Shown one piece after another: positions 13,807 to 21,372 of a stretch of 23,781 bases of DNA (positions within the stretch are counted from its first letter, which is position 1; each line of letters starts with the position of its first letter). A program made the position numbers and the translations under genes. Below the pieces are notes generated by a model. It was not told the origin of the DNA. It saw only the letters and a program-made list of their open reading frames with translations, and ran no database searches. This DNA is from an uncultured Desulfovibrio sp. (GTDB taxonomy: Bacteria > Desulfobacterota > Desulfovibrionia > Desulfovibrionales > Desulfovibrionaceae): positions 1 to 23,781 of the forward strand of contig URBN01000030.1 in assembly GCA_900546145.1 (NCBI GenBank), in the 5' to 3' direction.

Positions 13807-14572
13807 AAGCGCACACTCCCTTTTCCGTCTGAAGGATTTCTGGCGTGGCAGCCGGGCATCGCTGCCCATGATGCTGGGCTTTATTCCTTCCGGGCTGGTT
13901 CTCGGCGCGTTCTGCGTGAACAAGGGCTTTCCTGTCTGGGGCGTGCCCATGCTTACCGGTCTCAACTTCGCCGGCGGTTCCGAGTTCGCCTCAGTGGCGC
14001 TCTGGACCATGCCGCCCAATATCCTGCTGATCACGGCCGTCACCCTGCTCATCAACAGCCGGCACATTCTCATGGGCGCGGTATTCAGCCTTTTCATGAA
14101 AGGGGTGCCGGCGAGGCGCGTGCTGCCCGTCATCTTCTTCATGTGCGATGAGAGCTGGGCCATGGCCCTCTCCGAGGCCTCGCGGCAGGGCGGGAAGCGG
14201 GATCTGCCGGCGCTGTATTCCTATTACATCGGCGTCTGCGCCGTCCTGTACTCCGGATGGGTCCTCTCAGGCACGGCGGGTGCATTCTGTGCTCCCTTCC
14301 TCGGTGGAGATATCCGCACCTGGGGCCTCGACATGGCGTTTCCCACCACGTTTTTTGTCCTGCTGCGCGGCATGTGGAAAGGCTGCCGGAAGGCGATCCC
14401 TTGGGTTGTAAGCCTCTTCGCTGCCATTCTTGCCTATCTCTGGCTGCCCAAGGGCTGGAGCGTTCCTGCGGGAACGGCGGCCGGCCTTCTCGTCGTCGCC
14501 TTCATGCCTGACTCTGCGGAGGAGGAAGCTCCTGAAGGAAGCGCGGACACAGGAGCCGGTAATGACCGTTAA
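13790..14572 (+). CDS. azlC: AzlC family branched-chain amino acid exporter, large subunit, 260 aa
   Basis: Large subunit of a two-part inner-membrane exporter of branched-chain amino acids (AzlCD, BrnFE). The sequence shows GFIPSGLVLGAF (about 30-41), the conserved LNFAGGSEFASV (about 58-69), INSRHILMGA (about 88-97) and the CDESWA segment (about 118-123), all typical of AzlC, with about seven or eight hydrophobic segments. The ATG at 13790 has GAGG six bases upstream; another ATG two codons earlier is possible. The last 20 residues are acidic and Gly-rich and probably cytoplasmic. It overlaps the thioesterase gene before it and azlD after it by 11 bases, so translation of the three is likely coupled. 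No Lrp- or GntR-type regulator is adjacent. Confidence 0.94.
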   Translation: MKSRSESAHSLFRLKDFWRGSRASLPMMLGFIPSGLVLGAFCVNKGFPVWGVPMLTGLNFAGGSEFASVALWTMPPNILLITAVTLLINSRHILMGAVFSLFMKGVPARRVLPVIFFMCDESWAMALSEASRQGGKRDLPALYSYYIGVCAVLYSGWVLSGTAGAFCAPFLGGDIRTWGLDMAFPTTFFVLLRGMWKGCRKAIPWVVSLFAAILAYLWLPKGWSVPAGTAAGLLVVAFMPDSAEEEAPEGSADTGAGNDR

Positions 14573-14870
14573 GTTCGTTCTCGCCGTTCTGTGCATGGCG
14601 GCTGTCACGTATTTCACCAGAGTTTTTGGCTATCTGGTTCTCCATAACCGCAAACTCAGCCCGACCGTGCGGAAACTCATGGAGGCGAGTCCGGGCTGCG
14701 TCCTGATTTCGGTTGTGGCTCCCTATTTCGCCACGACGAATCCCGCCGATCTTGCGGGTCTGGCTGTCGCTGTCCTCGCTGCGGCGAAGCTGAATTTCTT
14801 TCTGGCCGTTGTAACGGCCATAGTCGCCGGAGCCGCCTTCAGGAATCTGCTGCCGCTTCTCGGCGTGTGA
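14562..14870 (+). CDS. azlD: AzlD family branched-chain amino acid exporter, small subunit, 102 aa
   Basis: Small hydrophobic partner of AzlC. Three to four membrane segments are visible, and the pattern AAVTYFTRVFGY (13-24) followed by a short basic loop and the ASPGCVL segment (about 42-48) is that of AzlD. It starts inside the end of azlC: the ATG at 14562 has AGGAG six bases upstream, and azlC stops at 14572. Length is typical (about 100-110 aa). A strong terminator lies 33 bases downstream. Together with azlC it would export branched-chain amino acids or related compounds; direct evidence for the substrate is lacking. Confidence 0.92.
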   Translation: MTVKFVLAVLCMAAVTYFTRVFGYLVLHNRKLSPTVRKLMEASPGCVLISVVAPYFATTNPADLAGLAVAVLAAAKLNFFLAVVTAIVAGAAFRNLLPLLGV

Positions 14871-14902
14871 GACCATGCCCGTCCGGAGCAGACTGTAAAA
14901 AG

Positions 14903-14940
14903 AAAAAGGGGGAGCGCTTCTTCGTGCGCTCCCCCTTTTT
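14903..14940. terminator. Bidirectional terminator between azlD and the TIGR04076-type gene
   Basis: A perfect 15-bp inverted repeat (14903-14917 and 14926-14940), AAAAAGGGGGAGCGC and its complement, with an eight-base loop. The A and T tracts at the ends let it serve azlD on the plus strand and the convergent gene on the minus strand. Confidence 0.93.
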
Positions 14941-14964
14941 GACTGATGTGTCAGCCGGCCGGGC

Positions 14965-15381
14965 TTATTCCACGTCAATGCGTTCTATCTTGAAAATGAC
15001 GGGCCTTGTGCCGTCGTTGCAGCAGGCTATCATGACACGGTCGTCCTTCATCCATCCGTGCATGATGCTTCCACCCTGGAGAGCCGTGTAAATATAGCGG
15101 CTGATGGCGTCCCATGCTTCCGAGCAGAAGGGTACGCCTTCAGTTCCGCAGTGCGCTGTTCCGGGAGACTGCAGGCAGCCTTCATCCGGAGTTCCTGACT
15201 TCATGAGGGTGCCCGCTCCGCAGTGCCAGTAGTCGTCACGTTCGTCGTTCCTGCAGAAAAGGAATTCGTCGCCCACGTTGTAGCAGGGGCATTTGCCGCT
15301 GTCCGGGACGGCACAGTACTGCTTCTGCAGTTCAGGATACAGTTTCTTGTCTATGACGGTGACTCTGCATCTGTGTTCCAT
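14965..15381 (-). CDS. TIGR04076 family cysteine-rich protein, 138 aa
   Basis: Small cytosolic protein without signal peptide. The N-terminal strand CRVTVIDKK (5-13), the middle Y-N-V-G-D-E-F segment (about 34-40), the FCSEAWDAISRYIYTAL region (about 85-101) and the C-terminal CCNDGTRPVIFKIERI (114-129) match the pattern I know as TIGR04076, a family of unknown function common in anaerobes. Eleven cysteines occur, including CPC at 31-33 and CC at 114-115, so metal or Fe-S binding is possible but unproven. GAGGAG lies six bases before the ATG at 15381. A hairpin (15425-15467) separates it from the FrnE-like gene upstream, so it may or may not share that transcript. Family name given from pattern memory. 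Confidence 0.75.
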   Translation of the reverse strand: MEHRCRVTVIDKKLYPELQKQYCAVPDSGKCPCYNVGDEFLFCRNDERDDYWHCGAGTLMKSGTPDEGCLQSPGTAHCGTEGVPFCSEAWDAISRYIYTALQGGSIMHGWMKDDRVMIACCNDGTRPVIFKIERIDVE

Positions 15382-15424
15382 GGCTGGCTCCTCTGCCCGT
15401 CCTTCCGGGCTCTGGTAAAAGTGT

Positions 15425-15467
15425 GGAAAGGACGGAGGCCGGCTGAGGCCGGCGCCCCCGTCTTTCC
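15425..15467 (-). terminator. Possible weak terminator after the FrnE-like gene
   Basis: GGAAAG, ACGG and GCCGGC on one side pair with GCCGGC, CCGT and CTTTCC on the other, with small bulges. On the minus strand the stem is followed by ACACTTTTAC, a poor T tract. Read-through into the TIGR04076 gene is likely. Confidence 0.4.
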
Positions 15468-15522
15468 GTGTTCCGCTGCCGTGCCGGCCTCCCTTCCTCC
15501 GGGACCGGCACGGTGCTGCGGC

Positions 15523-16197
15523 CTATCTGAACGTGCAGCCGTTGGGACCGCAGGTCACGCCCTTCCCCTCCGGCGGCACGAGTCCGCTGCGCTTCATGAC
15601 GCCCAGCAGAACGTTGTTGAAAAACTGCTGGGGCATGGCGCCGTCAAATGTGTATTCCCTGTTGATCACGAAGTAGGGCACTGCGTAGATGCCCATCCTT
15701 CTGGCGTCCAGTTCGTCCTCCTGCACTTCCTTAATATAAGCGTCCGTGTCAAGGAACGCGGTGTCGAGCCCTTCCTTACGGGCCAGGCTTTCAAGGACGT
15801 TTCTGTCGCTGACGTCGAGGCAGTCCCGGAAGTAGGCTTCGAAAAGACGATCCATCATCTCCGGCCTGCCGTTGGCTTCGGCGTACTTGGCGAGCCTGTG
15901 CGCGTTGAAGGTGTTGGCGCAGATGGCCCTGTCATAATGAAACGTGAGCCCGTCCTCAGCTGCGGTCTGGCCTATCTTCCTGAGATTGGCCGCGACCTTT
16001 TCCGGGGCCGCGTTGTAGGCTTTTGCGTAGTGGCTGACGCAGGATTCCGGTTCCTTCACGTCCGGATTCAGCTCGAAGCTTCTCATGACGACTGTGAAGA
16101 TATCTTCCGCGTGCAGGGCGGCGATGGCCTTTTTGAGGCGTGTATCCGCGATATAGCAGAAGGGGCAGCCGATATCGGACCATACTTCAATGTTCAT
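15523..16197 (-). CDS. DsbA family oxidoreductase, FrnE-like, 224 aa
   Basis: Thioredoxin-fold protein of the DsbA superfamily, cytosolic since no signal peptide is present. The N-terminal VWSDIGCPFCYI (5-16) carries the redox pair Cys11/Cys14; most relatives have CPWC, here CPFC. The helical insertion and the SFELNPD segment (about 40-46) are as in FrnE. The cis-Pro region is GIYAVPYFVINREYTFDGA (about 169-187), and the C-terminal tail has CGPNGC (216-221). A second C-x4-C pair near the C-terminus is a feature described for FrnE of Deinococcus radiodurans, a cytosolic disulfide isomerase linked to oxidative stress tolerance. AAGGAG seven bases before the ATG at 16197 sets the start. It lies 69 bases after rarA on the same strand and probably shares its transcript. 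Confidence 0.9.
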   Translation of the reverse strand: MNIEVWSDIGCPFCYIADTRLKKAIAALHAEDIFTVVMRSFELNPDVKEPESCVSHYAKAYNAAPEKVAANLRKIGQTAAEDGLTFHYDRAICANTFNAHRLAKYAEANGRPEMMDRLFEAYFRDCLDVSDRNVLESLARKEGLDTAFLDTDAYIKEVQEDELDARRMGIYAVPYFVINREYTFDGAMPQQFFNNVLLGVMKRSGLVPPEGKGVTCGPNGCTFR

Positions 16198-16266
16198 GGG
16201 CGATCTCCTTGAGGGAACCGGCCTGTACTACGGCCCCCTGAATGGATGGTGTAGGGGGAAATCTGT

Positions 16267-17586
16267 TTAGTGGCTCTTCTTCCAGGCCTTTATTTTGGCG
16301 AGCCGGTCCCTGAAGCGCACCTCCAGCCCCTGATCCGTGGGGCGATAGTAGACTCGGTTCACCAGGGAATCCGGCAGACACTGCATGCTGGTCAGTTTGT
16401 CTTTCGCGTCGTGGGCGTACTGGTAGCCCTTCCCGTAGCCCAGATTCTTCATGAGGTTCGTGGGCGCGTTGCGGATTACGAGGGGAACCGGCTCGGCGAG
16501 GTGCTGCACGGCATCCTGCTTTGCCAGGTTGTAGGCTGTTTCCATGGCGTTGGATCTTGGCATGAGGGAGAGGTAGATGACGGCCTCTGTGAGATGCACG
16601 TTGCATTCCGGCATACCAAGATAGTGGCAGGCCTGATAGGCTGCGGACGCGATGACAATGGCGTTGGGATCCGCGAGTCCAACGTCCTCCGCAGCGAAAC
16701 GCAGCACACGGCGGGCTATGTAGAGAGGATCCTCCCCGACCTCGAGCATGCGCGCGAGCCAGTAAACCGCGGCGTCCGGATCAGAATTGCGCATGGACTT
16801 GTGCAGCGCGGAGATGAGATTGTAGTGTTCCTCTCCGTTTTTGTCATAGAGAAGTGATTTCTTCGAGGTGCACTGCTCCAGAAGTTCCCCGGAGACAGTA
16901 ATGGTCCCGTCTTCGGCCTGATCCCCGTTGAGCACGGCCATCTCGAGCGTGGAGAGGGCTGTCCTGGCGTCGCCGTTGGCGAATTCAGCTATGGCGTGCA
17001 CAAGCTCCGGGGCGATGCTGACCTTCGAAGTGCCGAAGCCTCGCCTGTCCGTCAGGGCGCGCATGAGGAGCGCCTCGATGTCTTCCGTACTGAGAGGCCT
17101 GAGCACGAAGACCCGGCAGCGCGAGAGAAGGGCGCCGTTCACCTCGAAAGAGGGATTTTCCGTCGTGGCACCGATGAGTATGATGCTGCCTCTTTCCACG
17201 AAAGGCAGGAAGGCGTCCTGCTGGGCCTTGTTAAAGCGGTGTATCTCGTCCACGAAGACGATGGTTCTGGCACCGTAGCGTCTGTTGTCCTCCGCCTTCT
17301 GCATGATGGCGCGTATGTCTTTGATGGCGCTCGTGACAGCGGAGAACGTGATGAACGACGCTTTTGTGTGCGTGGCGATGATGTGCGCCAGCGTCGTTTT
17401 CCCCACGCCCGGAGGCCCCCAGAAAATCATGGAGGACAGATGGTCGCTTTCGATGAGGCGGCGCAGTATCTTCCCCGGCCCCACAAGATGCCGCTGTCCG
17501 GCGTACTCGTCGAATGTGCGGGGCCTGAGGCGTGCCGCCAGGGGCTGTGAAGAGAGCGTGTCAAAAAGGCTGGCCTGTTCTGCCAT
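16267..17586 (-). CDS. rarA: Replication-associated recombination protein A, 439 aa
   Basis: AAA+ ATPase (RarA/MgsA, kin to WRNIP1) that acts at stalled replication forks. Seen: PLAARLRPRTFDEYAGQRHL (15-34), Walker A GPPGVGKTT at 57-65, Walker B IVFVDEIHRF at 109-118, sensor 1 GATTENPSF at 139-147 and the arginine finger region LLSRCRVF at 153-160. The C-terminal half keeps SALHKSMRNSDPDAAVYWLARML and the tetramerisation part. Residues 4-8, QASLF, just before the conserved N-terminus look like a beta-clamp-binding pentapeptide. GAGGAGG nine bases before the ATG at 17586 sets the start; the frame is open 30 codons further. The clamp loader and RuvB are related but lack these signatures. A FrnE-like gene follows after 69 bases. 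Confidence 0.96.
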   Translation of the reverse strand: MAEQASLFDTLSSQPLAARLRPRTFDEYAGQRHLVGPGKILRRLIESDHLSSMIFWGPPGVGKTTLAHIIATHTKASFITFSAVTSAIKDIRAIMQKAEDNRRYGARTIVFVDEIHRFNKAQQDAFLPFVERGSIILIGATTENPSFEVNGALLSRCRVFVLRPLSTEDIEALLMRALTDRRGFGTSKVSIAPELVHAIAEFANGDARTALSTLEMAVLNGDQAEDGTITVSGELLEQCTSKKSLLYDKNGEEHYNLISALHKSMRNSDPDAAVYWLARMLEVGEDPLYIARRVLRFAAEDVGLADPNAIVIASAAYQACHYLGMPECNVHLTEAVIYLSLMPRSNAMETAYNLAKQDAVQHLAEPVPLVIRNAPTNLMKNLGYGKGYQYAHDAKDKLTSMQCLPDSLVNRVYYRPTDQGLEVRFRDRLAKIKAWKKSH

Positions 17587-17951
17587 TATGGCTTTCCTCC
17601 TCTTTTGTACAAATACCAGAAGAGCCCCGCTGTCAAATGCCTCTCCCGTCTGCCGGCCGCAAACTGATGCGCCCACGTCACAGAACTGTAACGTTGCGTG
17701 GATAGAACATGAGCGGATCCGGCCCTGATGGGCGGCCGCGTCCCTTCCGCTTCCGCGGGAAAAAGAGCGGTACCTTCTTTCCGTTCTTCAGCCCGTCTTT
17801 TCCTGATTGTGGGGGGAACGTCCCTTGGCCGGGGGCGCGGGCGCGTTTCCGGCCTGGCTGAAAGGGCCGTTCCTCCCTTCCGGTTTTTTTCGGGAGAGAG
17901 GCAGCCCCCCGCCAGGAGAGAAATTTCTGAGACACCTGTGGGGTAATCTTT
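17587..17951. other. 365-base divergent region between rarA and the pncB-like gene
   Basis: Apart from the candidate rarA promoter and the small inverted repeat at 17677-17692, I see only GC-rich sequence, with no credible gene, no clear plus-strand promoter for the pncB-like gene and no RNA structure. Confidence 0.45.
17608..17636 (-). promoter_or_regulatory. Candidate promoter of rarA
   Basis: A perfect TTGACA on the minus strand (17631-17636) is followed after 17 bases by TTTGTA (17608-17613), a poor -10 box. About 45 bases further upstream lies the imperfect inverted repeat GTCACAG/CTGTAAC (17677-17692), which could be a regulator site. Confidence 0.38.
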
Positions 17952-19454
17952 ATGTCCGGCCCGGATTTTGTGTCGGCGGACTGGCTTTCTGAAGAGCCTC
18001 TGTCCGTACGGGAACATTCCTCTGATCAGCGCTTTGCCGTAAGCATGCGCGATCTCGCCGCAGCCAACGGCCTGTTTCTTTCCGAAGGACAGGAGCGCCG
18101 GGCCTGCTGCGAGCTTGTCTGGCGCGGCGCGCCGGAGGACTGGGGGTACGCGGTCTTTGCCGGTCTGGAGGACGTCTCCTCCTTTGTGCAGAATCTGTAC
18201 TTCACGCCTGAGGATATCCGCATCCTTTCCGGCATGCGCCTCTTCAGCGACGGATTCCTGGAGTATCTGGCCAGGTACCGTTTCCGCGGCAGCATGTCAT
18301 CCGTGCCCGAAGGCACGGTTATCTTTCCCGGCGAGCCAGTGCTTACCCTGAGCGGCGGTCTCATTGACGTTCAGCTTTTTGAAAGCGCACTCTGCTGTCT
18401 GACGGGCCGGGCGTCATACATCGCCACGAAGGCCAGCCGCCTGGCAGGGGCCGCTGGCGGGCGCGCGGTTTTCGTGCGTGACGGCTCTGACGCCCTCACT
18501 GCCGGAGCAGCCTCCTCATACCGGGAAGCCGCGTATATCGGCGGCGTCTCGTTCCCCGGCGGTTCCTTCCGCGGCGGGGACAGGGAAAGAGAAACGGAGC
18601 GGGCAGGCCTGACCATGCCCCGCAGCTGGGTGTCTGCCCATGAAAGCGAACTCCAGGCCTTCCGCCGTTTTGCCGAAATTTATCCCCAAAACTGCTGTCT
18701 TCCCGTGGATACGGAGGACGTCCTGAAATCGGGGATTCCCAACGCCATACGTGTGGACAGGGAAGTCCTGCGTCCCATGGGCAGGCGTCTCGCCTGGGTC
18801 CGCATGGGGGCCGATAATATTTCCTGGATTTCCAGGCGGGCCAGAAGCATGCTTGACGAGGCGGGAATGGCCAACTGCGGCATTATGGTGACAGGACTCC
18901 GCGATGAGAAGGCAGTGGAGAACGCCGTGCGGCAGGGAGCCTGCGCGGACGCCTTTGACATGGGGAGCTTCCTTGCCGGCCCGTGTGCCGGACTTGATAT
19001 GGAATGTGACCTCGTGGAGGTGCAGGGGCGGAAACTCTGCGTTCCCAGTGTTTTCCGGAATGCCTCCGCACTGAATCTCCCCGATTCCGGAAGCAGGCGC
19101 CTCTACCGGATTTTTGACGGGCAGGGCGTGGCTGCCGCGGATCTCATAGCAGAGGAGGGTATCCTTCCCGGGGTTCCGGATGAGCTTGAGTGCGTTGACC
19201 CGTCCAGGCCATGGCAGACAGAGACGTTCCGCAGCTGCTCCGTGACCCCCCTCTTTGAACTTTTTGCCGAGGACGGCCGCATCTGCCGTTTCGGACGGAG
19301 CCCCGAAAGCGTGCGCGCCGCGGTGAGGCATCAGCTCTGTTACGGGTTGAGGCCGGACGAAACCCGCCTCTCGGATCCCGGTGTCCACAAAATACTTCTG
19401 AGCCGGGAAATCTGCCGCCGCAGCCTGAAGGATTTGGAAGGCAGCTGCGCGTGA
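17952..19454 (+). CDS. Nicotinate phosphoribosyltransferase homologue with degenerate active site, 500 aa
   Basis: The overall pattern is that of the NAPRT family, which makes nicotinate mononucleotide from nicotinate, PRPP and ATP: GYAVFAGLEDVSSFVQNLYFT (65-85), EAAYIGG (192-198), LPVDTEDVLKSGIPNAI (250-266), RRARSMLDEAG (295-305) and RLYRIFD (383-389). Yet most signature residues are replaced. The TDxYxxTM tyrosine is missing around 27-40. GTxAHS is LTMPRS (220-225), with Arg224 for the phosphorylated His. RxDSGD is RMGADN (284-289). GVGT is DMGS (336-339). The lysine-bearing VYKLVE and KLSEGK segments are ECDLVE (351-356) and RNASAL (369-374). The frame is intact over 500 codons, so the protein is probably made but is unlikely to be an ordinary NAPRT. 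The ATG at 17952 has only a weak ribosome binding site. It stands alone before ssrA. Confidence 0.8.
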   Translation: MSGPDFVSADWLSEEPLSVREHSSDQRFAVSMRDLAAANGLFLSEGQERRACCELVWRGAPEDWGYAVFAGLEDVSSFVQNLYFTPEDIRILSGMRLFSDGFLEYLARYRFRGSMSSVPEGTVIFPGEPVLTLSGGLIDVQLFESALCCLTGRASYIATKASRLAGAAGGRAVFVRDGSDALTAGAASSYREAAYIGGVSFPGGSFRGGDRERETERAGLTMPRSWVSAHESELQAFRRFAEIYPQNCCLPVDTEDVLKSGIPNAIRVDREVLRPMGRRLAWVRMGADNISWISRRARSMLDEAGMANCGIMVTGLRDEKAVENAVRQGACADAFDMGSFLAGPCAGLDMECDLVEVQGRKLCVPSVFRNASALNLPDSGSRRLYRIFDGQGVAAADLIAEEGILPGVPDELECVDPSRPWQTETFRSCSVTPLFELFAEDGRICRFGRSPESVRAAVRHQLCYGLRPDETRLSDPGVHKILLSREICRRSLKDLEGSCA

Positions 19455-19463
19455 AAGCAGATC

Positions 19464-19492
19464 TTGCCATCCCGGTAAAAAATACTTATATA
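19464..19492 (+). promoter_or_regulatory. Promoter of ssrA
   Basis: TTGCCA (19464-19469) and TATATA (19487-19492) with an exact 17-base spacer, placed so that transcription would start about 8-10 bases before the mature tmRNA 5' end. It begins ten bases after the stop codon of the pncB-like gene. Confidence 0.75.
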
Positions 19493-19507
19493 TGCCGCAA
19501 TCCGAAA

Positions 19508-19887
19508 GGGGGCGCACTGGTTTCGACGGGGAAGTGGAAGCCAGGGCTGCAGGTCGAGGCGCCGTGGACCTCGTAAAAAGCGGCAAAATAGTAATTGCCA
19601 ACAACGATTACGAATACGCTTACGCTGCCTAGTCAGCGGATGCGCAAATGACCTCCTGAAGGTCAGGTCAGACCGGGTGACGCCTGATAACCTGGATCTG
19701 GCCACGATTATCAGGCTGGCAGGAGTTAATGCCCACCGGGACTTCCTGCGAGAACTTACGGAAGGCTGGTTCCGGCGCGCCTGACCGATGGCAAACGCCA
19801 GGGACGAGATTTAATGTCGGCCTAAACCTGTAGAGGCTTTGCGTGGAATTTTCTCGGACGGGAGTTCGACTCTCCCCGCCTCCACCA
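19508..19887 (+). ncRNA. ssrA: Transfer-messenger RNA (tmRNA), tag ANNDYEYAYAA
   Basis: Rescues ribosomes stalled on broken messages and tags the nascent protein for proteolysis, together with SmpB. The 5' end GGGGGCG (19508-19514) pairs with CGCCTCC (19877-19883), followed by encoded ACCA; the 3' part holds the T-arm GGAGTTCGACTCTCC (19861-19875). The 5' domain has the typical TTTCGACGGGGAAG. The tag frame GCC-AAC-AAC-GAT-TAC-GAA-TAC-GCT-TAC-GCT-GCC-TAG runs from 19597 to 19632 and gives ANNDYEYAYAA, with AIATAGTAATT-like A-rich sequence just before the resume codon. The length of about 380 bases is normal for a one-piece tmRNA. Whether the resume codon is the GCC at 19597 or lies one codon earlier is not certain from sequence alone. 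Confidence 0.97.
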
Positions 19888-19900
19888 TGAAACGGGAAAC

Positions 19901-19945
19901 AACGGTATCGCGGAACGTAAAAATTCTGTGATACCGTTTTTTTTT
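19901..19945 (+). terminator. Rho-independent terminator of ssrA
   Basis: AACGGTATCGCGGAA (19901-19915) pairs along its whole length with TTCTGTGATACCGTT (19924-19938), allowing two G-U pairs, and a run of nine T (19937-19945) follows. It starts 13 bases after the tmRNA CCA end. Confidence 0.93.
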
Positions 19946-20061
19946 GCCCGTGGTCAGGGGGCGGAAAAAGGTGAGGGCGGCAGATCCGCGGCCGCCGGAA
20001 CTTCCCCGGCCGGGGCGCGCCGCATGCGCCTTTCCGGGAAAACAGAGAAAAAGGAGATTGT

Positions 20062-21372
20062 ATGAGCAATATTACTGAAGAAATGCTCGATGAATTCCGG
20101 GCCCGGTACGCGACAGACAGAGAGGCCCGGGTTCTCAGTGCGGCCATGGCCAAAACCGACATGGCGGACCTGGCCTATGTTCCCGCCAGCGCAGCGCTCC
20201 TCAAAGGCGCATTTCCCATCGAGGTGAAGACGCGCGGCATAACGGCCCAGCAGAAGTCCGGACGGTGCTGGCTCTTTGCCGCGCTCAATATCCTGCGTGA
20301 GCACGTGGCCGAAGCCTGCGGACTGGAATCCTTTGAGCTTTCCCAGAACTATCTGTCCTTTTATGATAAGCTTGAGAAGGCCAACAATTTTTTGGAAATG
20401 GCCATTACCCACGCCCGTGAGCCGCTCAGCGGGCAGCTTATGCGTTATGTCATGCAGGGCATGACCGACGGCGGGTACTGGTGCGAGGCCAGGGATCTTA
20501 TCGAAAAATACGGCGTGGTCCCGAAGCTGGTTCAGCCGGAGACGTATCAGTCGGAACATACCGACCGCTTCCTGACCATCATAAACCGCCTTCTGAGGAA
20601 GGATGCCATGGAACTGCGCGGACTTGTCCTGGCAGGAGCGGATCCCTCGGCACGCAGGAAGGAAATGCTGGCGGAAATCTACAGAGCCCTGTGCATCGCC
20701 TTCGGCGAACCGGTCCGGCGTTTTGATTTTGCCTACCGCGATAAGGATAAGGAGTATCATGAGGAGCGGGATCTGACGCCGCTCGGGTTCTACCGGAAAT
20801 TTGTCGGGCTGTCCCTCAGTGACTACACGGCCGTTATTAACGAACCGACGTCCAACAAGCCGCTCAATACCCCCATCGTGTTTCACGGCATCGAAAACAT
20901 GGCTGACCGTGACATGGAGGCCCTGCACCTGACACAGGAAGCTCTTGAGGATCTCTGTGTCAGGCAGCTCAAAAACGGTCAGGCCATCTGGTTTGCCTGC
21001 GATGCCGGCGCGTTCGGGGCCAGAAAGGAGGGGCTCTGGGATCCGGACAGCGTCCGCTATGAGGCCCTTCTGGGCGGCTTCTCAACGGCTATGCCCAAGG
21101 GCAGCCGGCTCGAGTGCGGGAACAGCTCCGCGACGCACGCCATGCTTCTGACCGGCGTGCATTTCGGCGCCGATGGCAGGCCGGACCGCTGGAAAATCGA
21201 GAACTCCTGGGGCAAGGATGTCGGTGACGACGGCTATTTCGTCTGTTCCGGGAACTATTTCCACGAATACGTCTACGAAGCCGTCATCGACCGCCGTCAT
21301 TTCAGTCAGGAGCAGCTGGCGATGCTGGAGAAGAAGCCTGTGATCATAAACGCCTGGGACGAAGACCGATAA
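20062..21372 (+). CDS. pepC: C1B aminopeptidase, PepC / bleomycin hydrolase family, 436 aa
   Basis: Cytosolic cysteine aminopeptidase that forms hexamers and removes N-terminal residues from peptides. The papain-like triad is complete: Gln63 and Cys69 in TAQQKSGRCWLFAALN (61-76), His359 in SATHAML (356-362) and Asn381 in IENSWG (379-384). The family segments FELSQNYLSFYDKLEKAN (91-108), DGGYWCEARDLIEKYGVVP (136-154) and INEPTSNKPLN (259-269) are present. The length (about 440 aa) and the C-terminal AWDEDR match a family in which the C-terminal tail reaches into the active site to limit cleavage to exopeptidase activity. AAGGAG six bases before the ATG at 20062 sets the start. It is the first gene after ssrA, whose terminator separates the two; no clear promoter of its own was found. 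Confidence 0.95.
   Translation: MSNITEEMLDEFRARYATDREARVLSAAMAKTDMADLAYVPASAALLKGAFPIEVKTRGITAQQKSGRCWLFAALNILREHVAEACGLESFELSQNYLSFYDKLEKANNFLEMAITHAREPLSGQLMRYVMQGMTDGGYWCEARDLIEKYGVVPKLVQPETYQSEHTDRFLTIINRLLRKDAMELRGLVLAGADPSARRKEMLAEIYRALCIAFGEPVRRFDFAYRDKDKEYHEERDLTPLGFYRKFVGLSLSDYTAVINEPTSNKPLNTPIVFHGIENMADRDMEALHLTQEALEDLCVRQLKNGQAIWFACDAGAFGARKEGLWDPDSVRYEALLGGFSTAMPKGSRLECGNSSATHAMLLTGVHFGADGRPDRWKIENSWGKDVGDDGYFVCSGNYFHEYVYEAVIDRRHFSQEQLAMLEKKPVIINAWDEDR

Noticed and set aside
18516..19604. Minus-strand open frame of 362 codons opposite the pncB-like gene and running into ssrA
   Set aside because: It overlaps the tmRNA 5' domain and the pncB-like frame, whose sense strand shows NAPRT family segments. 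No family likeness in the antisense product.
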